The notes beneath the pieces were generated by a model. The model was not told the DNA's origin. It worked only from the letters and a program-made list of their open reading frames with translations, and did not search any database. Below, one piece after another: positions 1 through 10,860 of a stretch of DNA of 64,000 nucleotides. The stretch lies in NCBI GenBank assembly GCA_020152595.1, contig JAIGNY010000308.1:1-64000 (forward strand). Direction: 5' to 3'. Every line of letters starts with the position of its first letter. The stretch's first letter is position 1. A program made the translations under genes and the position numbers. This DNA comes from Chiridota heheva. Its lineage: Eukaryota; Echinodermata; Holothuroidea; Apodida; Chiridotidae.

Positions 1-113
1 GCATTATGCCGAAGAAAAGTGTGAGTATAGTCTTAATCTCATAAGTACGAGTACAAACTCAAAATTGTGCTCATGAATACATACATTTTACTCGCACTAC
101 AAGTCTGATTCTT

Positions 114-490
114 AACAATTGTTAATGTATTTAAAGAAAGTTCACTTTAAGTTTTTGACTATTTGAATTATTTTTCCTCGAACTTTCTTCGGGTGGTAAA
201 TTATAATTACCCTTACTATTATGTTTTACTACTTTCCTGGCATATTCATTGGTTTTAAAGTCACACATTCGCAATACAACATATTATATAACACTAAGAC
301 TTTAAGGAATCTGAGGCTGTGACGTCGCATCTATAGTTTTATTTTCGGTCGTTTATACACAAATGATACCAAACTTTTAAGTTAAAATATCTCCTTAACC
401 AGTTAACGGAATAAGATTTTTGAATTTCTTAACCATTTAGTTTGATTTCATTTTATGTCGTCTTTCATATAAGATGGACTTGCTTTATCA
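114..490 (+). repeat. Copy of a dispersed TIR-type element (family A), right-hand part
   Basis: Two modules recur elsewhere in the window. Bases 114-212 match 8365-8462 in the same orientation. Bases about 270-490, with the landmarks GACGTC, AAATATCTCC and TCTTTCATATAAGAT, match 12335-12570 directly and 4510-4568, 8256-8320 and 14905-14960 in inverse. Finding the second module in both orientations around the first suggests it is the terminal inverted repeat of a non-autonomous DNA element ending near CAGTGGTCAAGCAAG. I found no transposase. An 80-codon minus-strand reading frame over 448-690 is probably chance. Confidence 0.55.
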
Positions 491-727
491 GACGATGCAT
501 GCTTCTTATTACGAAAAGTTTTCTTCAAAGGGAGATTTTCCCCGGCGATACTTGATTCATTTCTGATGAAAGCGTCTTTCGATTCATGATCTCTAACATA
601 AAGATAACCGCACAATGATAATAAAGTAAATATTATACAATTCACAATTAAGCTCAATGGGATGATGAAATTAACTATTTCCTTAAACAATTATTTTTTT
701 GAAAAGTATCATATCACATTTGATCTC

Positions 728-1492
728 TCGACGGGTTTGTCGAACTCTTAATGGGGTTTGTCGAACTCTCGATGAGTTTGTCGAACGCTCGATGGGTTTG
801 TCGAGCGCTCGATGGGTTTGTGGAACTCTCGATAGGTTTGTCGAACCCTCAATGGGTTTGTGAAACTCTCAATGGGTTTGTGGAACTCTCGATAAGTTTG
901 TGGAACTCTCGATGGGTTTGTGGAACTCTCGATGGGTTTGTGGAACTCTCGATGGGTTTGTGGAAGTCTCGATGGATTTGTGTCACTCTCGATAGGTTTG
1001 TCGAACCCTCAATGGGTTTGTGAAACTCTCAATGGGTTTGTGGAACTCTCGATAAGTTTTTGGGTTTGTGGAACTCTCAATGGGTTTGTGGAACTCTCGA
1101 TAAGTTTGTGGAACTCTCGATGGGTTTGTGGAACTCTCGATGGGTTTGTGGAACTCTCGATGGGTTTGTGGAAGTCTCGATGGATTTGTGGAACTTTCGA
1201 TGGGTTTGTGGAACTCTCGATGGATTTGTGGAACTCTCGATGGGTTTGTGGAACTCTCGATGGGTTTGTGGAACTCTCGATGGGTTTGTGGAACTCTCGG
1301 TGGGTTTGTGGAACTCTCGATGGGTTTGTGGAACTCTCGATGGGTTTGTGGAACTCTCGATAGGTTTGTCGAACTCTCGATAGATTTGTCGAACTCTCGA
1401 TGGGTTTGTCGAACTCTCGATGGATTTGTCGAACGCTCGATGGGTTTGTAGAACTCTTGATGGGTTTGTCGAACTCTCGATGGGTTTGTCGA
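728..1492. repeat. 20-bp satellite array, about 38 units
   Basis: The consensus unit is GGAACTCTCGATGGGTTTGT. Common variants are TCGAAC for GGAAC, GATAAG for GATGGG, and CTCAATGGG. A higher-order duplication is visible: the variant string at 841-896 recurs at 1001-1056, 160 bp or eight units later, and again from about 1069. Because 20 is not a multiple of three and the unit has no stop in several frames, the array gives overlapping 20-residue periodic reading frames that are not genes. Confidence 0.95.
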
Positions 1493-1518
1493 TTGGGGTA
1501 TTTAGTATTTCCTTAGAA

Positions 1519-1780
1519 GGAAAGGCATCGTCCCATAAATACGTTCAGGAGTGAACGCCGCCGTGATGGTAACGTCACTTCCGGTTTTCAATTTTGATTA
1601 ATTGCGAGAAATCTTCGATCTTATCGATCACACATCCGCCGGACCGAACATAGGGGCCTACATTTGTTATCGAAAACATGACAGATTTCTCGCAATCAAT
1701 AAGGAAATTTAAAACCGGAAGTGACGTTACCAGCACGGCGGCGTTCACTTCTGAACGTATTTATGGAACGATGCCTTTCC
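1519..1780. mobile_element. Foldback/MITE element with 95-bp inverted arms
   Basis: The left arm (1519-1613) and right arm (1684-1780) are reverse complements at roughly 90 percent by eye. Both begin GGAAAGGCATCGT at the outer end and share CCGGAAGTGACGTTACC-type inner sequence. They are separated by a 70-base loop. This is the shape of a foldback or hairpin MITE. I could not find a clear target-site duplication. The short reading frame at 1678-1893 is just the right arm. Confidence 0.8.
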
Positions 1781-2071
1781 ATTTGAACTGTTTGCATACT
1801 AGTAACAACCGTACTTTAATTACGTATGAACTTTATCGTATTGTGTTATTTTACAATATGAATGATATATGTTTGATCTTCACACTCGAATAAATTTTGA
1901 GAAGAAAATAATGTGCACTTTTAATCTACTTTGGCGGTAGATTTAAGCCAGAGAACCTTTAAAATTATATTTAAGACATGAAAACCTTTCCATTTCATTT
2001 CATTTATAATACTGACAATGGGGAACCATCATCACTCATGCAGCAAATTGTGGAGCATGGGTACACGAAGT

Positions 2072-2400
2072 TTTGTCCAAAATATAATTCAGTAGAATCT
2101 ACTGACTGACTGATGGCGGGACAATTATATCGAAAAATACGCCCTCACTTTTCTGTCTAGTGCCCTTTAAAAAAACGCACAAAAATATTAATAAGATTAA
2201 TAATAAATATCTACCCTTTGGTTGCCCCAAATACAATTTCATGCTAAGACCTAAACATATTTGTAATTGTAAATATTGTAAGGCACTTATCAACAATGCC
2301 AATCATATTGCTTTATGCAACTGAGAAAAAAATCTCAGTCAGATTCCAATGCGCCATCAGTCAGTCAGCAGATTATATTGAATTATATTTTGGAACAAAA
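2072..2400. repeat. Inverted repeat overlapping the next element
   Basis: Bases 2072-2114 and 2353-2400 are reverse complements over about 43 bases, sharing CAAAATATAATTCA and TGACTGACTGATGGCG. The pair overlaps the larger inverted repeat at 2130-2905, so the segment holds interleaved rather than nested arms. Confidence 0.65.
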
Positions 2401-2905
2401 GATATGTTGCATATCCCTAACTTGTGTTTAGCACGCGATGCATTCTTTGGTGGTAGAACAACTGCACCCAACTTTTATTAGTAAAGGAAAATGAAAAGAT
2501 AAAATATATTTATGTTTGTTCTTTGTCTGTATCTATGGACAACTAAGTATACAGGTATAGCAAATACTCAATCAAGCATCCACACATTTTGTATGTCACA
2601 CCCTCTAGAATAGACGAGTATTATGGTCTGGTCAAAATGCAAGGTGCAGGACGGACAATGTCTTTTTACTATGTATACTACTCGCTTTTTTGTAAATACT
2701 TTGACATTTCATTGTCTGTCACATTTCTTTGAAATGGTGCAGCATAACTCTGACCAGACATTTTGATCTGCTCAGATAATCAATAAACCAAAGACATTTT
2801 TTATGAGTTTAGAATAAAATTGCCTTTATTGTTAATCTTATTAATATTTTTTTGTATTTTTTTAAAGGGCACTAGGCAAAAAAGTGAAGGCGTATTTTTC
2901 CAGAG
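2130..2905. mobile_element. Inverted-repeat element, about 776 bp
   Basis: The left arm is about 2130-2218 and the right arm about 2806-2905. They are reverse complements over roughly 80 bases, including AAAAATACGCCCTCACTTTT and TAGTGCCCTTTAAAAAAA. The interior (2219-2805) has no coding potential that I can support. The arm's CGCCCTCACT block reappears in the arms of the unit at 3653-4243, which suggests a shared family. Confidence 0.6.
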
Positions 2906-2962
2906 ACACAAATACTCAGCAAAGCTTTTTGAACCCCGTGGAGAGCCACAAAACTTCTCTAA

Positions 2963-3600
2963 ACCAGTGTTCTCTAACACCAGTGTTCTCCGGCGCTATG
3001 GGTTCTCTGGCGCCATGCGTTCTCCGGCGCCATGCGTTCTCTGGCGCCATGCGTTCTCCGGCGCCATGCGTTCTCCGGCGCCATGCGTTCTCTGGCGCCA
3101 TGCGTTCTCCGGCGCCATGCGTTCTCTGGCGCCATGCGTTCTCCGGCGCCATGCGTTCTCCGGCGCCATACGTACTCCGGCGCCATGCGTTCTCCGGCGC
3201 CATGCGTTCTCCGGCGCCATGCGTTCTCCGGCGCCATGGGTTCTCTGGCGCCATGCGTTCTCCGCCGCCATGCGCACTCCGGCGCAATGCGTTCTCCGGC
3301 GCCATGCGTTCTCCGGCGTCATGCGTTCTCCGGCGCCATGCGTTCTCCGGCGTCATGCGTACTCCGGCGTCATGCGTTCTCCGGCGCCATGCGTTCTCCG
3401 GCGCCATGCGTTCTCCGGCGCCATGCGTTCTCCGACGCCATGGCGTTCTCCGGCACCATGCGTTTTTCGGCGCCATGCGTACTCCGGCGCCATGCGTTCT
3501 CCGGCGCCATGCGTTCTCCGGCGCCATGCGTTCTCCGGCACCAAGTGTTCTCCGGCACCAATTGTTCTCCAGCACTGTGTTCTCCAGCACCAGTGTTTAA
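2963..3600. repeat. 17-bp CpG-rich satellite, about 37 units
   Basis: The consensus unit is TTCTCCGGCGCCATGCG, with variants such as TCTGGCGCC, GCGTACTCC and CGTCATGCG. Each unit carries the palindrome GGCGCC and three CpG sites, in striking contrast with the AT-rich surroundings. Both edges use a diverged CACCAGTGTTCTC variant. As 17 is coprime to three and the unit lacks stops, all six frames stay open with a 17-residue period; these frames are artefacts. Confidence 0.95.
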
Positions 3601-3652
3601 ACGAAGCAGTTGTTTGAGATTCTTAAACAACATTTGATTATTTTGGGATGCA

Positions 3653-4243
3653 AAACAGGTCAATGATTATCAAAATTCACCAAAAAGACGCCCTTACAAT
3701 GGGTTTATCCACCGATAAGTAGCTCCTTTTTGTGAGTTTGCTTCTTGTTTTGCATTGTTTTTTTGTCGCTGCGCCATGCAGCCATGAGCATCTTTTTTGA
3801 TGGATACTGGCGCACAACAATTTAATAAATTTATCAGTATAAAAATTTCTACATGATCTTTAAACTGCTAAATGCTTAATCATCGTACTATCACCTGAGA
3901 CATAAACCCGCTGATGCATGAAAGCATTTTTTTTTTTTTTTGTCAAGGTCAGGAAGAATTCTTTTGTGAAGAAAATGGTACCTGACAAACAAAGCAGCGT
4001 TCGGAGAATACAGTAAGTACGGAAATCCCAGTATGCCAGTGCAATACTCACTGAGACGAAAAATGAGAACACGTAAAACGATTTTTAAGTCAGATAGAGG
4101 CGACAAAGTTTATTGTTTTACTGAAAATAATACAATCAACAAAATATTTCAAACCAGTAAAAAGTGCATAAAAGGTGGACTAGACTCGTCCGTGAGTGAG
4201 GGCGCTTTTTGTTGCATTTTTTCAAAATATTCATTGACCTGTT
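3653..4243. mobile_element. Inverted-repeat element next to the 17-bp satellite
   Basis: Bases 3653-3697 and 4196-4243 are imperfect reverse complements. They share AACAGGTCAATGA at the outer side and CAAAAAG(A)CGCCCT inside. The interior has a poly-T run at 3929-3942 and no credible gene. With 2130-2905 it forms a pair of related units flanking the 17-bp satellite. Confidence 0.5.
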
Positions 4244-4509
4244 TTTCCCCTTAATGTTTCCAAAAATGTTTTTGTTTATGGCCTTTAACGTGGCCATACA
4301 CCTTTGTCGGACTTGCCATTTCTATGCATATTCATGATGTATGACCGGACAGAGGCAAAATTAACTAGCTTTGTTTCTAAAACTTGTACACAGGTATATG
4401 GACTGTGAGGCAAGATCAACTGAATTAAACAAAAAATGAAAGGTATATCGACAGATACAAGAATTTGCTCTTCAAATGATGAAAAAGAATATAAATTAGG
4501 AATACATTA

Positions 4510-4568
4510 ATAATTAAAGTATTAGTTCAGTGGTCAAGCAAGTTTATATTATATGAAAGAGGACTTCT
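4510..4568 (-). repeat. Family A element, terminal fragment left of an L2 insertion
   Basis: This is the reverse complement of about 12505-12585, including GTTCAGTGGTCAAGCAAGT and CTTATATGAAAGAG. The match breaks at the L2 tail and resumes at 8256-8320, so the L2 LINE split this copy. Confidence 0.75.
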
Positions 4569-4570
4569 AA

Positions 4571-4602
4571 ATAAAATAATAATAATAATAATAATAATAA
4601 TA
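4571..4602. repeat. (AAT)n microsatellite forming the L2 3' tail
   Basis: About nine AAT units follow the L2 3' end. Read on the minus strand this is (ATT)n after GCGCTATATAAAAATGT, the usual kind of tail for L2/CR1 LINEs. Confidence 0.85.
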
Positions 4603-7600
4603 CATTTTTATATAGCGCATTATACCAAACGGTCTCAATGCGCTTTACATAAACAAATATAAGATGAGAAAACCTTAAGATACAAACAGTAAGAGAACAA
4701 AAAACCATACTTAAAAAGATACAAGCAGGATAAAGTTACAAGTTCCAATGAGGGGAACTCATGAAAAGGTGTGTTTTCAATACACTCTTAAAAATATCTA
4801 AAGTAGGGGCATTTCTGATGTAGATCGGGAGAATGTTCCAGAGTTTGGGGGCTGCATATTGAAAAGAACGTTCACCGTAAGTCTTGGTGTTAATTTTTGG
4901 CGGCTTTAGGAGAATAGCACTGTTAGATCTGAGTGAGCGAGTTGGTAATTGTAAGGTGAGTAAGTTGGAAATATAATTTGGAGCAAGACCATGGATGGCT
5001 TTGTATGTGAGGGTGAGAAGCTTGTAGTTTATTCTTTCACATATAGGAAGCCAATGAAGTTGGTGGAGGATGGGTTTAATGTGAGATTTCTTACTTGTGA
5101 GAGTAACTAATCTGGCAGCAGTGTTTTGAATGCGCTGAAGCTTTGAGATTTGTTGAGAAGTCCAAATAAGATACTGTTGCAACAATCAAGTCTGGATGAT
5201 ACAAATGCGTGAATAAGTGTCTCAGTTGACTTTTGATCAAGATATTTACGAATTTGGCTGATTTTTCTGATGGCAAGTGAAGCGGAGCGGCATATATTAT
5301 TTACATGTGGCAGCAGTGTAAGCTTATCATCAAAAATAACACCTAGGTCTTTAACACAGGAAACAGGAGATATACATGAATTACCAATCATAACAGAGGA
5401 AACTGAGTAGTGCTTAGAAAACGTGACGAAATATGAATTACTTCAGTTTTACTATCATTAAGAATTAGTTTGTTGTCAGCACACCATGTCTTGATTTCCT
5501 CTACACACGATTCAAGTTTTGCAATACTCTGGTCTTTTTCGTTTCTATTCATTGACACATAAACCTGTGTATCATCTGCATAAATCATCCCATGCAGGCC
5601 ATGAGATGTGATAATACTTTCCATAGGGGAAGTATAGTATGTAAAAACAGGTGGTCCGATTACTGATCCTTGAGGCACTCCATAGACGAGATGCCGAGGC
5701 GAAGAGTTTTTATCTTTAATGCTTACAACCTGCGAGCGGTTTGCAAAATATGATTTCATACAATTGAGAGTGATTCCATCCAAACCGTACACAGTATGCA
5801 GCCTATTAAACAGAATTTGATGGTCAATAGTGTCAAATGCTGCACTAAGGTCGAGGAGGACAAGGAGTGACTCTTTGTGGTCATCAGTAGCAAGGAGAAG
5901 ATCATTGTAAATGCGTAACAGGGCAGTTTCTGTAGAGTGATTCTTGCGGTAGGCAGATTGGAGGGAGTTTTGTAGTGAGTTGGCACACAAGTAGTCTTGT
6001 AGTTGCAAAGAAACAGCCTTTTCTATCAATTTTGCAAGAAATTTTAAGTTGGAAATGGGACGATAGTTTTGAAAAACTTCTGTGTCCAGAGACGGTTTTT
6101 TGATGGTAGGAGTGACGATGGCAGATTTCAAGGTTGATGGGAAAGTGCCAGAACTCAGTGACATGTTTACAATCTTTGACAAAACTGGCAATAGCTCGTC
6201 AAGACAATCCTTCAGGATCCAAGTCGGTAAGGGATCAATTGAACATGATTTGTTTGGCATCTGCAGGATCATTTTACGTACATCAGCATCACTCAGTTGA
6301 CAAAATTTATCAAGAGAATGTGAGCATGTGCTAGTGATATATGGTTTTGGATCCACAGGCATTGATGGGGGTGTCACATTATCCAGTTGAGAACGAAGCA
6401 AAATAATTTTGTTCTCAAAGAAGTCCCCAAAGTCCTCTGCTAACTTTTGTGGGCAGTCATGGCTAGGCAATGGAGAGTTGGACTTAGCAACGCACATGGA
6501 GTCAACAAGTTTAAACAATTTACGCTGATCGCAGGTTGCAATTTGTGTAGAATGATAGTCACATTTGGCCGAGTCAAGAAGCTCACGGTACTCAGAAGTT
6601 TGAGCTTCAAGAATTTGCCGATGTACTTCTAGACGGGTTTTCTTCCATTTTCGTTCAGCACGTCTTCGCTGTAGCTTAGCTTTATGCAATGAGTCAGAAA
6701 ACCAAGGGGCATGAGGTCGTAAAGTGACTGATCGGGACTTCTCAGGTGCATGCTTATTAATGAGATTCTTTAAGACGTGTTCATATTGTAAGGTTAATTC
6801 TTCAGCATTTGATGAGGGATCCGTGTACAGGGACGACAATTGGATGTCACGCTTGAGATCATCAAGTACAATGTTTTTATAGTCACGGTGGTGAATTGTT
6901 CGCTTGGTTGGAGGAGGGCGTTTAAGCCCAATGTGACAAGATAAGACAGCATGGTCAGATGGAAGTTCAAGGTTGTTGACATTAACATTTGAAAGCAGAC
7001 GATCATCCTTATGTGTAATAATAAGATCAAGGGTATGTCCCTTGCAATGCGTAACAACGTTAATGTGCTGCTGCAGACCAGCAGAATCCAGTAAATCTAA
7101 AAAAGCTATAGCATCACGGTTTTTACAATCATCAACGTGAAAATTAAAATCCCCTGCTATAAGCAGGTGGCCATGACATGTTGTCAGGATTTCAAGAAGT
7201 GTGGAGAATTCACACATAAATATGGCAGAAGTTAGCTTGTTCTTTTTGTTTGGTGGTGGGCGATAAATAACAACAAGTCTAATGGAAACACCATTTGAAC
7301 AAATGGTTAGGTCAATGATTTCGAATGATTTGAAAGATTCGTGACAGTTTTGCCTTGCATTAAAACCTTTACGTAGTATAATACAAACACCTCCCCCACC
7401 TTTTGACAATCTAGGTATATGGTAGAGGGCATGATCAAGCAGAGTATTACATATGTCTGCAGTGGCATGGGAATCACGAACATCACCAGTAAACCAGGTT
7501 TCAGTTATAGCAAATATGTCAATTTTGTTAGACACAACATAGTCACAAACAGAAGGAACTTTATTTTTCACAGAATTGGCATTCCATACAGAAAATTTAG

Positions 7601-8255
7601 CGTTAGATGCAAATGAGTTGTTGGAAACAGAAGGAATCTTTATAAGGTTTTGGTGATTTGCAGCACCAACTGTGCTAAGGAGTCTTTGTGCACTGTTAGT
7701 CACAATACGAGATATAGGAGATTGCTTCTTGGAGAAAGCACGATATCCTCTTTTGTTGGATTAACTGAGCAGATCCCCAATTTCCTAAGTGAAGAGTAAA
7801 CATTCTTATCAAGTCTCTGAGTAACAGTAGGTCTCAATTGTAAAAGCTCCTTAATAGAATAGGATAGATTAGGCATAATCACCAACAATAGGATTAGGTA
7901 GCAAGTTGAGAAATTAACAATTCCATGAGTGAGAACAAGTTCAGGCAGCTGAGACTAGATCAATAAAATAGATGGTTGGGTAATCCCTCAGACATGCAAT
8001 GTTCTGAAAAAGGGCCTAAGCTTTAGGCTTCCTTAAGTTCCTTGGGAATGAAAATGGTAAACATTTCCACCGAAATATCTCTAAAAACTTCACATGAAAA
8101 TGTTAAATAATTAGTCCAAAGTAATCCTGACTTGAATCAAATGAAGTTGGTAGAAGTTGAAAAACAGACAGTCTAAGAATACATACAAAAACAGTGAGAA
8201 ACTGTGAGAGCATTTAAAAGTGCAACCAGTAGGCGCTACACATGCAATCATTGTG
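4578..8255 (-). mobile_element. L2-clade LINE, near full length, inserted in a family A element
   Basis: Reading 8255 to 4578, a short N-terminal stretch (7888-7700, starting MPNLSYSIKELLQLR) precedes the main 771-residue frame (7703-5388). That frame holds an APE endonuclease (ITETWF, IYRPPP, AGDFNFH, SDHAVL) and an L2-type reverse transcriptase (NYRPISNL, HSTETALL, LDLSAAFDTIDH, GVPQGS, YADDTQVY). The C-terminal L2 domain (LGVIFD, SRLDCCN, LHWLPI, LKTHLF) runs on to 4736 in two further frames. At least three frameshifts break it: one near 7735 and two between about 5390 and 5150. Candidate 9-bp target duplications AAATAAAAT (4569-4577) and AAACAAAAT (8256-8264) flank it. Its shape matches vertebrate and sea-urchin L2; it is dead but recent enough to keep nearly all of its length. 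Confidence 0.93.
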
Positions 8256-8462
8256 AAACAAAATGATGAAGAAAGCATTCCAAAATCTTATTCCGTTAAG
8301 GAGATATTTAAGTTTAGTAAGTAAGTCTATTATGAAAGGTTGGCACCTTCATCCTCACACTCTTAACAGTTGTTAATGTATTTTAAAGAAAATTTATTTA
8401 ACTTTTTCCGTATTTGAATTATTTTTCCTCAAAGTTTCTTCAGATGGTATATCATAAATACC
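8256..8462. repeat. Family A element, remainder to the right of the L2 insertion
   Basis: Bases 8258-8320 (GATGAAGAAAGC, CTTATTCCGTTAAGGAGATA) are the reverse complement of 375-450 and resemble that of 12440-12510. Bases 8365-8462 match 114-212 directly. Together with 4510-4568 they rebuild one interrupted copy. Confidence 0.65.
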
Positions 8463-8471
8463 CAGTGTTGT

Positions 8472-8770
8472 TTTTCAGTTCAGACCAGTTGAAAACAGTT
8501 CAGACCTGTTGAAAAACCTGTTAAGACCATTTGACACCTGTTGAAAACCGTTCTGACCAGTTGAAAACAGTTCTGACCAGTTGAAAACACTTCAAACCTG
8601 TCAAAACCAGAGACAATGCCTGTTAAGACCATTTGACACCTGTTAAAAACAGTTCACACCAGTTGAAAACAATTCACACCAGTTGAAAACAGTTCACACC
8701 AGTTAAACCTGTCACCAATTTACAGTTGAACTGGTTTTAACTTGTGACCAGTTAAAACAATTTGAACTGG
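8472..8770. repeat. 20-bp minisatellite in both orientations
   Basis: The unit is CAGTTGAAAACAGTTCTGAC with many variants (CAGTTCACAC, CCTGTTGAAAAC). A longer block, CCTGTTAAGACCATTTGACA, occurs at 8517 and 8618. From about 8727 the unit runs in the opposite orientation (AACTGGTTTTAACTTG), so the array can fold back. It ends in a poly-T run at about 8783. Confidence 0.85.
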
Positions 8771-8789
8771 TTTTAACTGTGTTTTTTTT

Positions 8790-9190
8790 TTTTTTTTCTG
8801 CTGGGAATTAATACACCCATGCCCTGGTATGGCCTTAGTTTTTAGTGCTCATATATGGTTATATTTTTTAATAATGGCGTATACGGTATGCACTATACCC
8901 CTTTAAAGCTGGATCTTTGACCTCTTTTTAAAACACCTCTGAGGCCCCGTACAAGAACACCCTTTAAAAAGGGCTGTCTGGCAATTAAGTTTTTGTATCG
9001 ATACTAGAAAGAGAACGAGAACAAAGTGATGTGTTTTAATTTGTTTATAATAAAATAGAATAAATACGAAAATATAGACGATCTGAACCGGGCTGGGTCT
9101 TGCCTTCGGGACCGCCATTTAGCCAGGAGTTGCCACTTACACGTACCTCATCTGAGGGACGGTGAGCGCCATCTAACCATTTTCCACTCT
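8790..9190. other. Non-coding stretch with one short dispersed repeat
   Basis: No gene is seen. Bases 8948-9012 (AGAACACCCTTTAAAAAGGG, TTTTTGTAT) resemble 13485-13552, so this is probably another short dispersed repeat. Confidence 0.4.
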
Positions 9191-9195
9191 CCGGG

Positions 9196-9653
9196 CCAAG
9201 GCTGCCACTCTAAATTTTCTGTTTCCCCTACCACGCATGCGCATTTCCCATACATCTCACTGCACTCTTCAGCTTTTTTTCACCTACAAAATTCAGTTTT
9301 CCTCCACAAAAAAAAATCGATTTTACTTTGTTTGTACCTACAAAAATTGAGTTTTCCTTTACCTTTAAATCTTTTTCCTTTAAATCAGTGGATAATGGTA
9401 CAATAAATTCATAGCAAGAAATATACACGGTATACATGATTCTCAGACGGAAATTGCTTGAAAATCTTTAAGAATTTTGGTGTTCGACTATGACCTCCAC
9501 AGTTTGTTTTCTATCTATCTTGCCAAAAAAAAAAAAAAAAATGTAAAACCCCCTACTCTCCCCTACTTTCATTTTTCCTGTAGGTTTCCCCAACCCCCTA
9601 CATTTGGCTCAAATCCCTACCGCAGGAATTTCCCCTACGAGTGGCAGCCTTGC
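9196..9653. mobile_element. Short TIR element, 458 bp
   Basis: The ends are CCAAGGCTGCCACTC on the left and GAGTGGCAGCCTTGC on the right. They are flanked on both sides by CCGGG (9191-9195 and 9654-9658), a possible short target duplication. The interior is C/T-rich with runs such as TTTTTTTTCACCTACAAAA and a poly-A tract near 9526. There is no transposase. Confidence 0.6.
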
Positions 9654-9905
9654 CCGGGTCAAAGGTTGCATGGATAAGCGACAGGAGCTGTAGACCATTA
9701 TATCATATACTCCCAGTGTAAGCGACGTATTTCCGCTTTGATGTTTGGCGTATCTGTATACAAAACTGTGGAAATCTAGTGAGATCTAGGCAAGCCTCGA
9801 GCATGCATGGGACATCCAACATCTCAGCCGTTTAATCATGAGGGGGTCGGGGGGTAAGATCACCCTACATCCGCGTTGCGAATCAAAGAAGAAATATAAT
9901 CTTAC

Positions 9906-10044
9906 CGTATGAGATCTCGAAACTATCTGGTGCACAACACGGTTTCGGTGCCTGGCGATTTCCATTAGATTTATCGTTGACTACCATATAACCTTGCACA
10001 GCGCAACACAGCAGCGCAATCGAAATTATCTGCAATAAAGCCAT
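9906..10044 (-). CDS. Lone first exon of a second ependymin-related gene
   Basis: From the ATG at 10044-10042 the exon encodes 46 residues plus one base and ends at a good donor (GTAAGAT, RC of 9899-9905). It starts MALLQIISIALLCCAVQG, a signal peptide, and ends CCAPDSFEISYG. This matches the exon-1 end of the gene at 16832-21296 (CCITDQFEITYG) in sequence, signal peptide and phase-1 splice position. Ependymin-related proteins have a Cys and a Phe-Glu pair at this point. I could not find exons 2-6 between here and the window start on the minus strand: that space holds a LINE, satellites and small elements. It may be a decayed or partially duplicated paralogue, or its other exons may lie before base 1. 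Confidence 0.7.
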
Positions 10045-10483
10045 ATTCAAAATTCAATCCTTTTCCCATTCACCCTATCTGAATGTTTTAACTGTGAATT
10101 ACTCGTAGCCTATGTAATGACCGACTATAATCTCATTCGTTTTATTTATGGTTTCATAAGGTTTTCAAGCATACATTTTTCAGCTTCATGATTGGACGGA
10201 GAAACGTAAGAGTCATATGATCCTGACGGTGTATTTACATTCTGTTTGCATTCTATTCTATTCGACTCGGCTCAGTCGATCGGTCAAGCATGGAGCTATT
10301 AACTTAGATAATAGCTCCATGGGTCAAGTCACATGCCTAGTCTGCAGATACAGGTCAGATAGTTCAACCGTTGGTTGGTAAATATAATGTACGGATGCCT
10401 ATAAGATAGACTGGTTGTCAAGTTGTTAAAAACACAAAAACATTGTCAATCACTTTTGAGTTTGACACCCACCATGTGACCAG
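10045..10483. other. Upstream of the lone ependymin-like exon; contains a hairpin
   Basis: No gene is seen. Bases 10290-10320 form a strong stem: ATGGAGCTATTA, a short loop, then the complement TAATAGCTCCAT. The promoter of the paralogous exon, if it is alive, would lie here; I saw no convincing TATA box. Confidence 0.4.
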
Positions 10484-10860
10484 AGGCGTTTGAAGCATGA
10501 GGGGAGGGAAACTTCCTCCCTGAGAGGATATCACAGGCTTCCGATTGCATGCATTCTTTCCGGTTGGAGCTGATATTTGAAAAATATTAAGATAGAATTG
10601 AAAAATGTGGTAAAATGATAGGATATTTTGGTCAAATTTCACGAAAATTGGCCAAATTCTCCAGAAATTGGCCAAACTTTTCCGAAAACTGGCCAAAATT
10701 TTCCGAAAGGGAAGAAAGTTCAGAAAATAAAACAAATTTTCCAGAAATTGAAAACAAATTCCACAATATTAGAGGGCCCGGGATTTCCCGATTTGCAGCA
10801 ACTTTTGATGGAAACTTGATTGCTTGAATTACCAGTGCAATTTTTTCATTTGTCACCGGG
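10484..10860. mobile_element. Small element with degenerate TTTCCGAAAATTGG array
   Basis: One end resembles AGAGGCGTTTGAAGCATGAG, related to the GGCGTAGGAAG termini seen elsewhere. Bases 10832-10860 (CAGTGCAATTTTTTCATTTG) are the reverse complement of 63233-63261, tying this copy to the element near 63.2 kb. Bases 10600-10750 hold degenerate repeats of the AAATTTTCCGAAAATTGGCC type. Reading frames here are by-products. Confidence 0.5.

Noticed and set aside
448-690. 80-codon minus-strand frame with a hydrophobic start
   Set aside because: Its C-terminal part lies in family A repeat sequence and no homologue is recognised.
751-1451. Periodic MGLWNSRWVCGTLD-like proteins
   Set aside because: These are translations of the 20-bp satellite in three frames at once.
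2820-3637. Long repetitive reading frames in all six frames
   Set aside because: They are produced by the 17-bp stop-free satellite and have no flanking gene structure.
6082-6632. Plus-strand frames over the L2 LINE
   Set aside because: Antisense shadows of the LINE protein.
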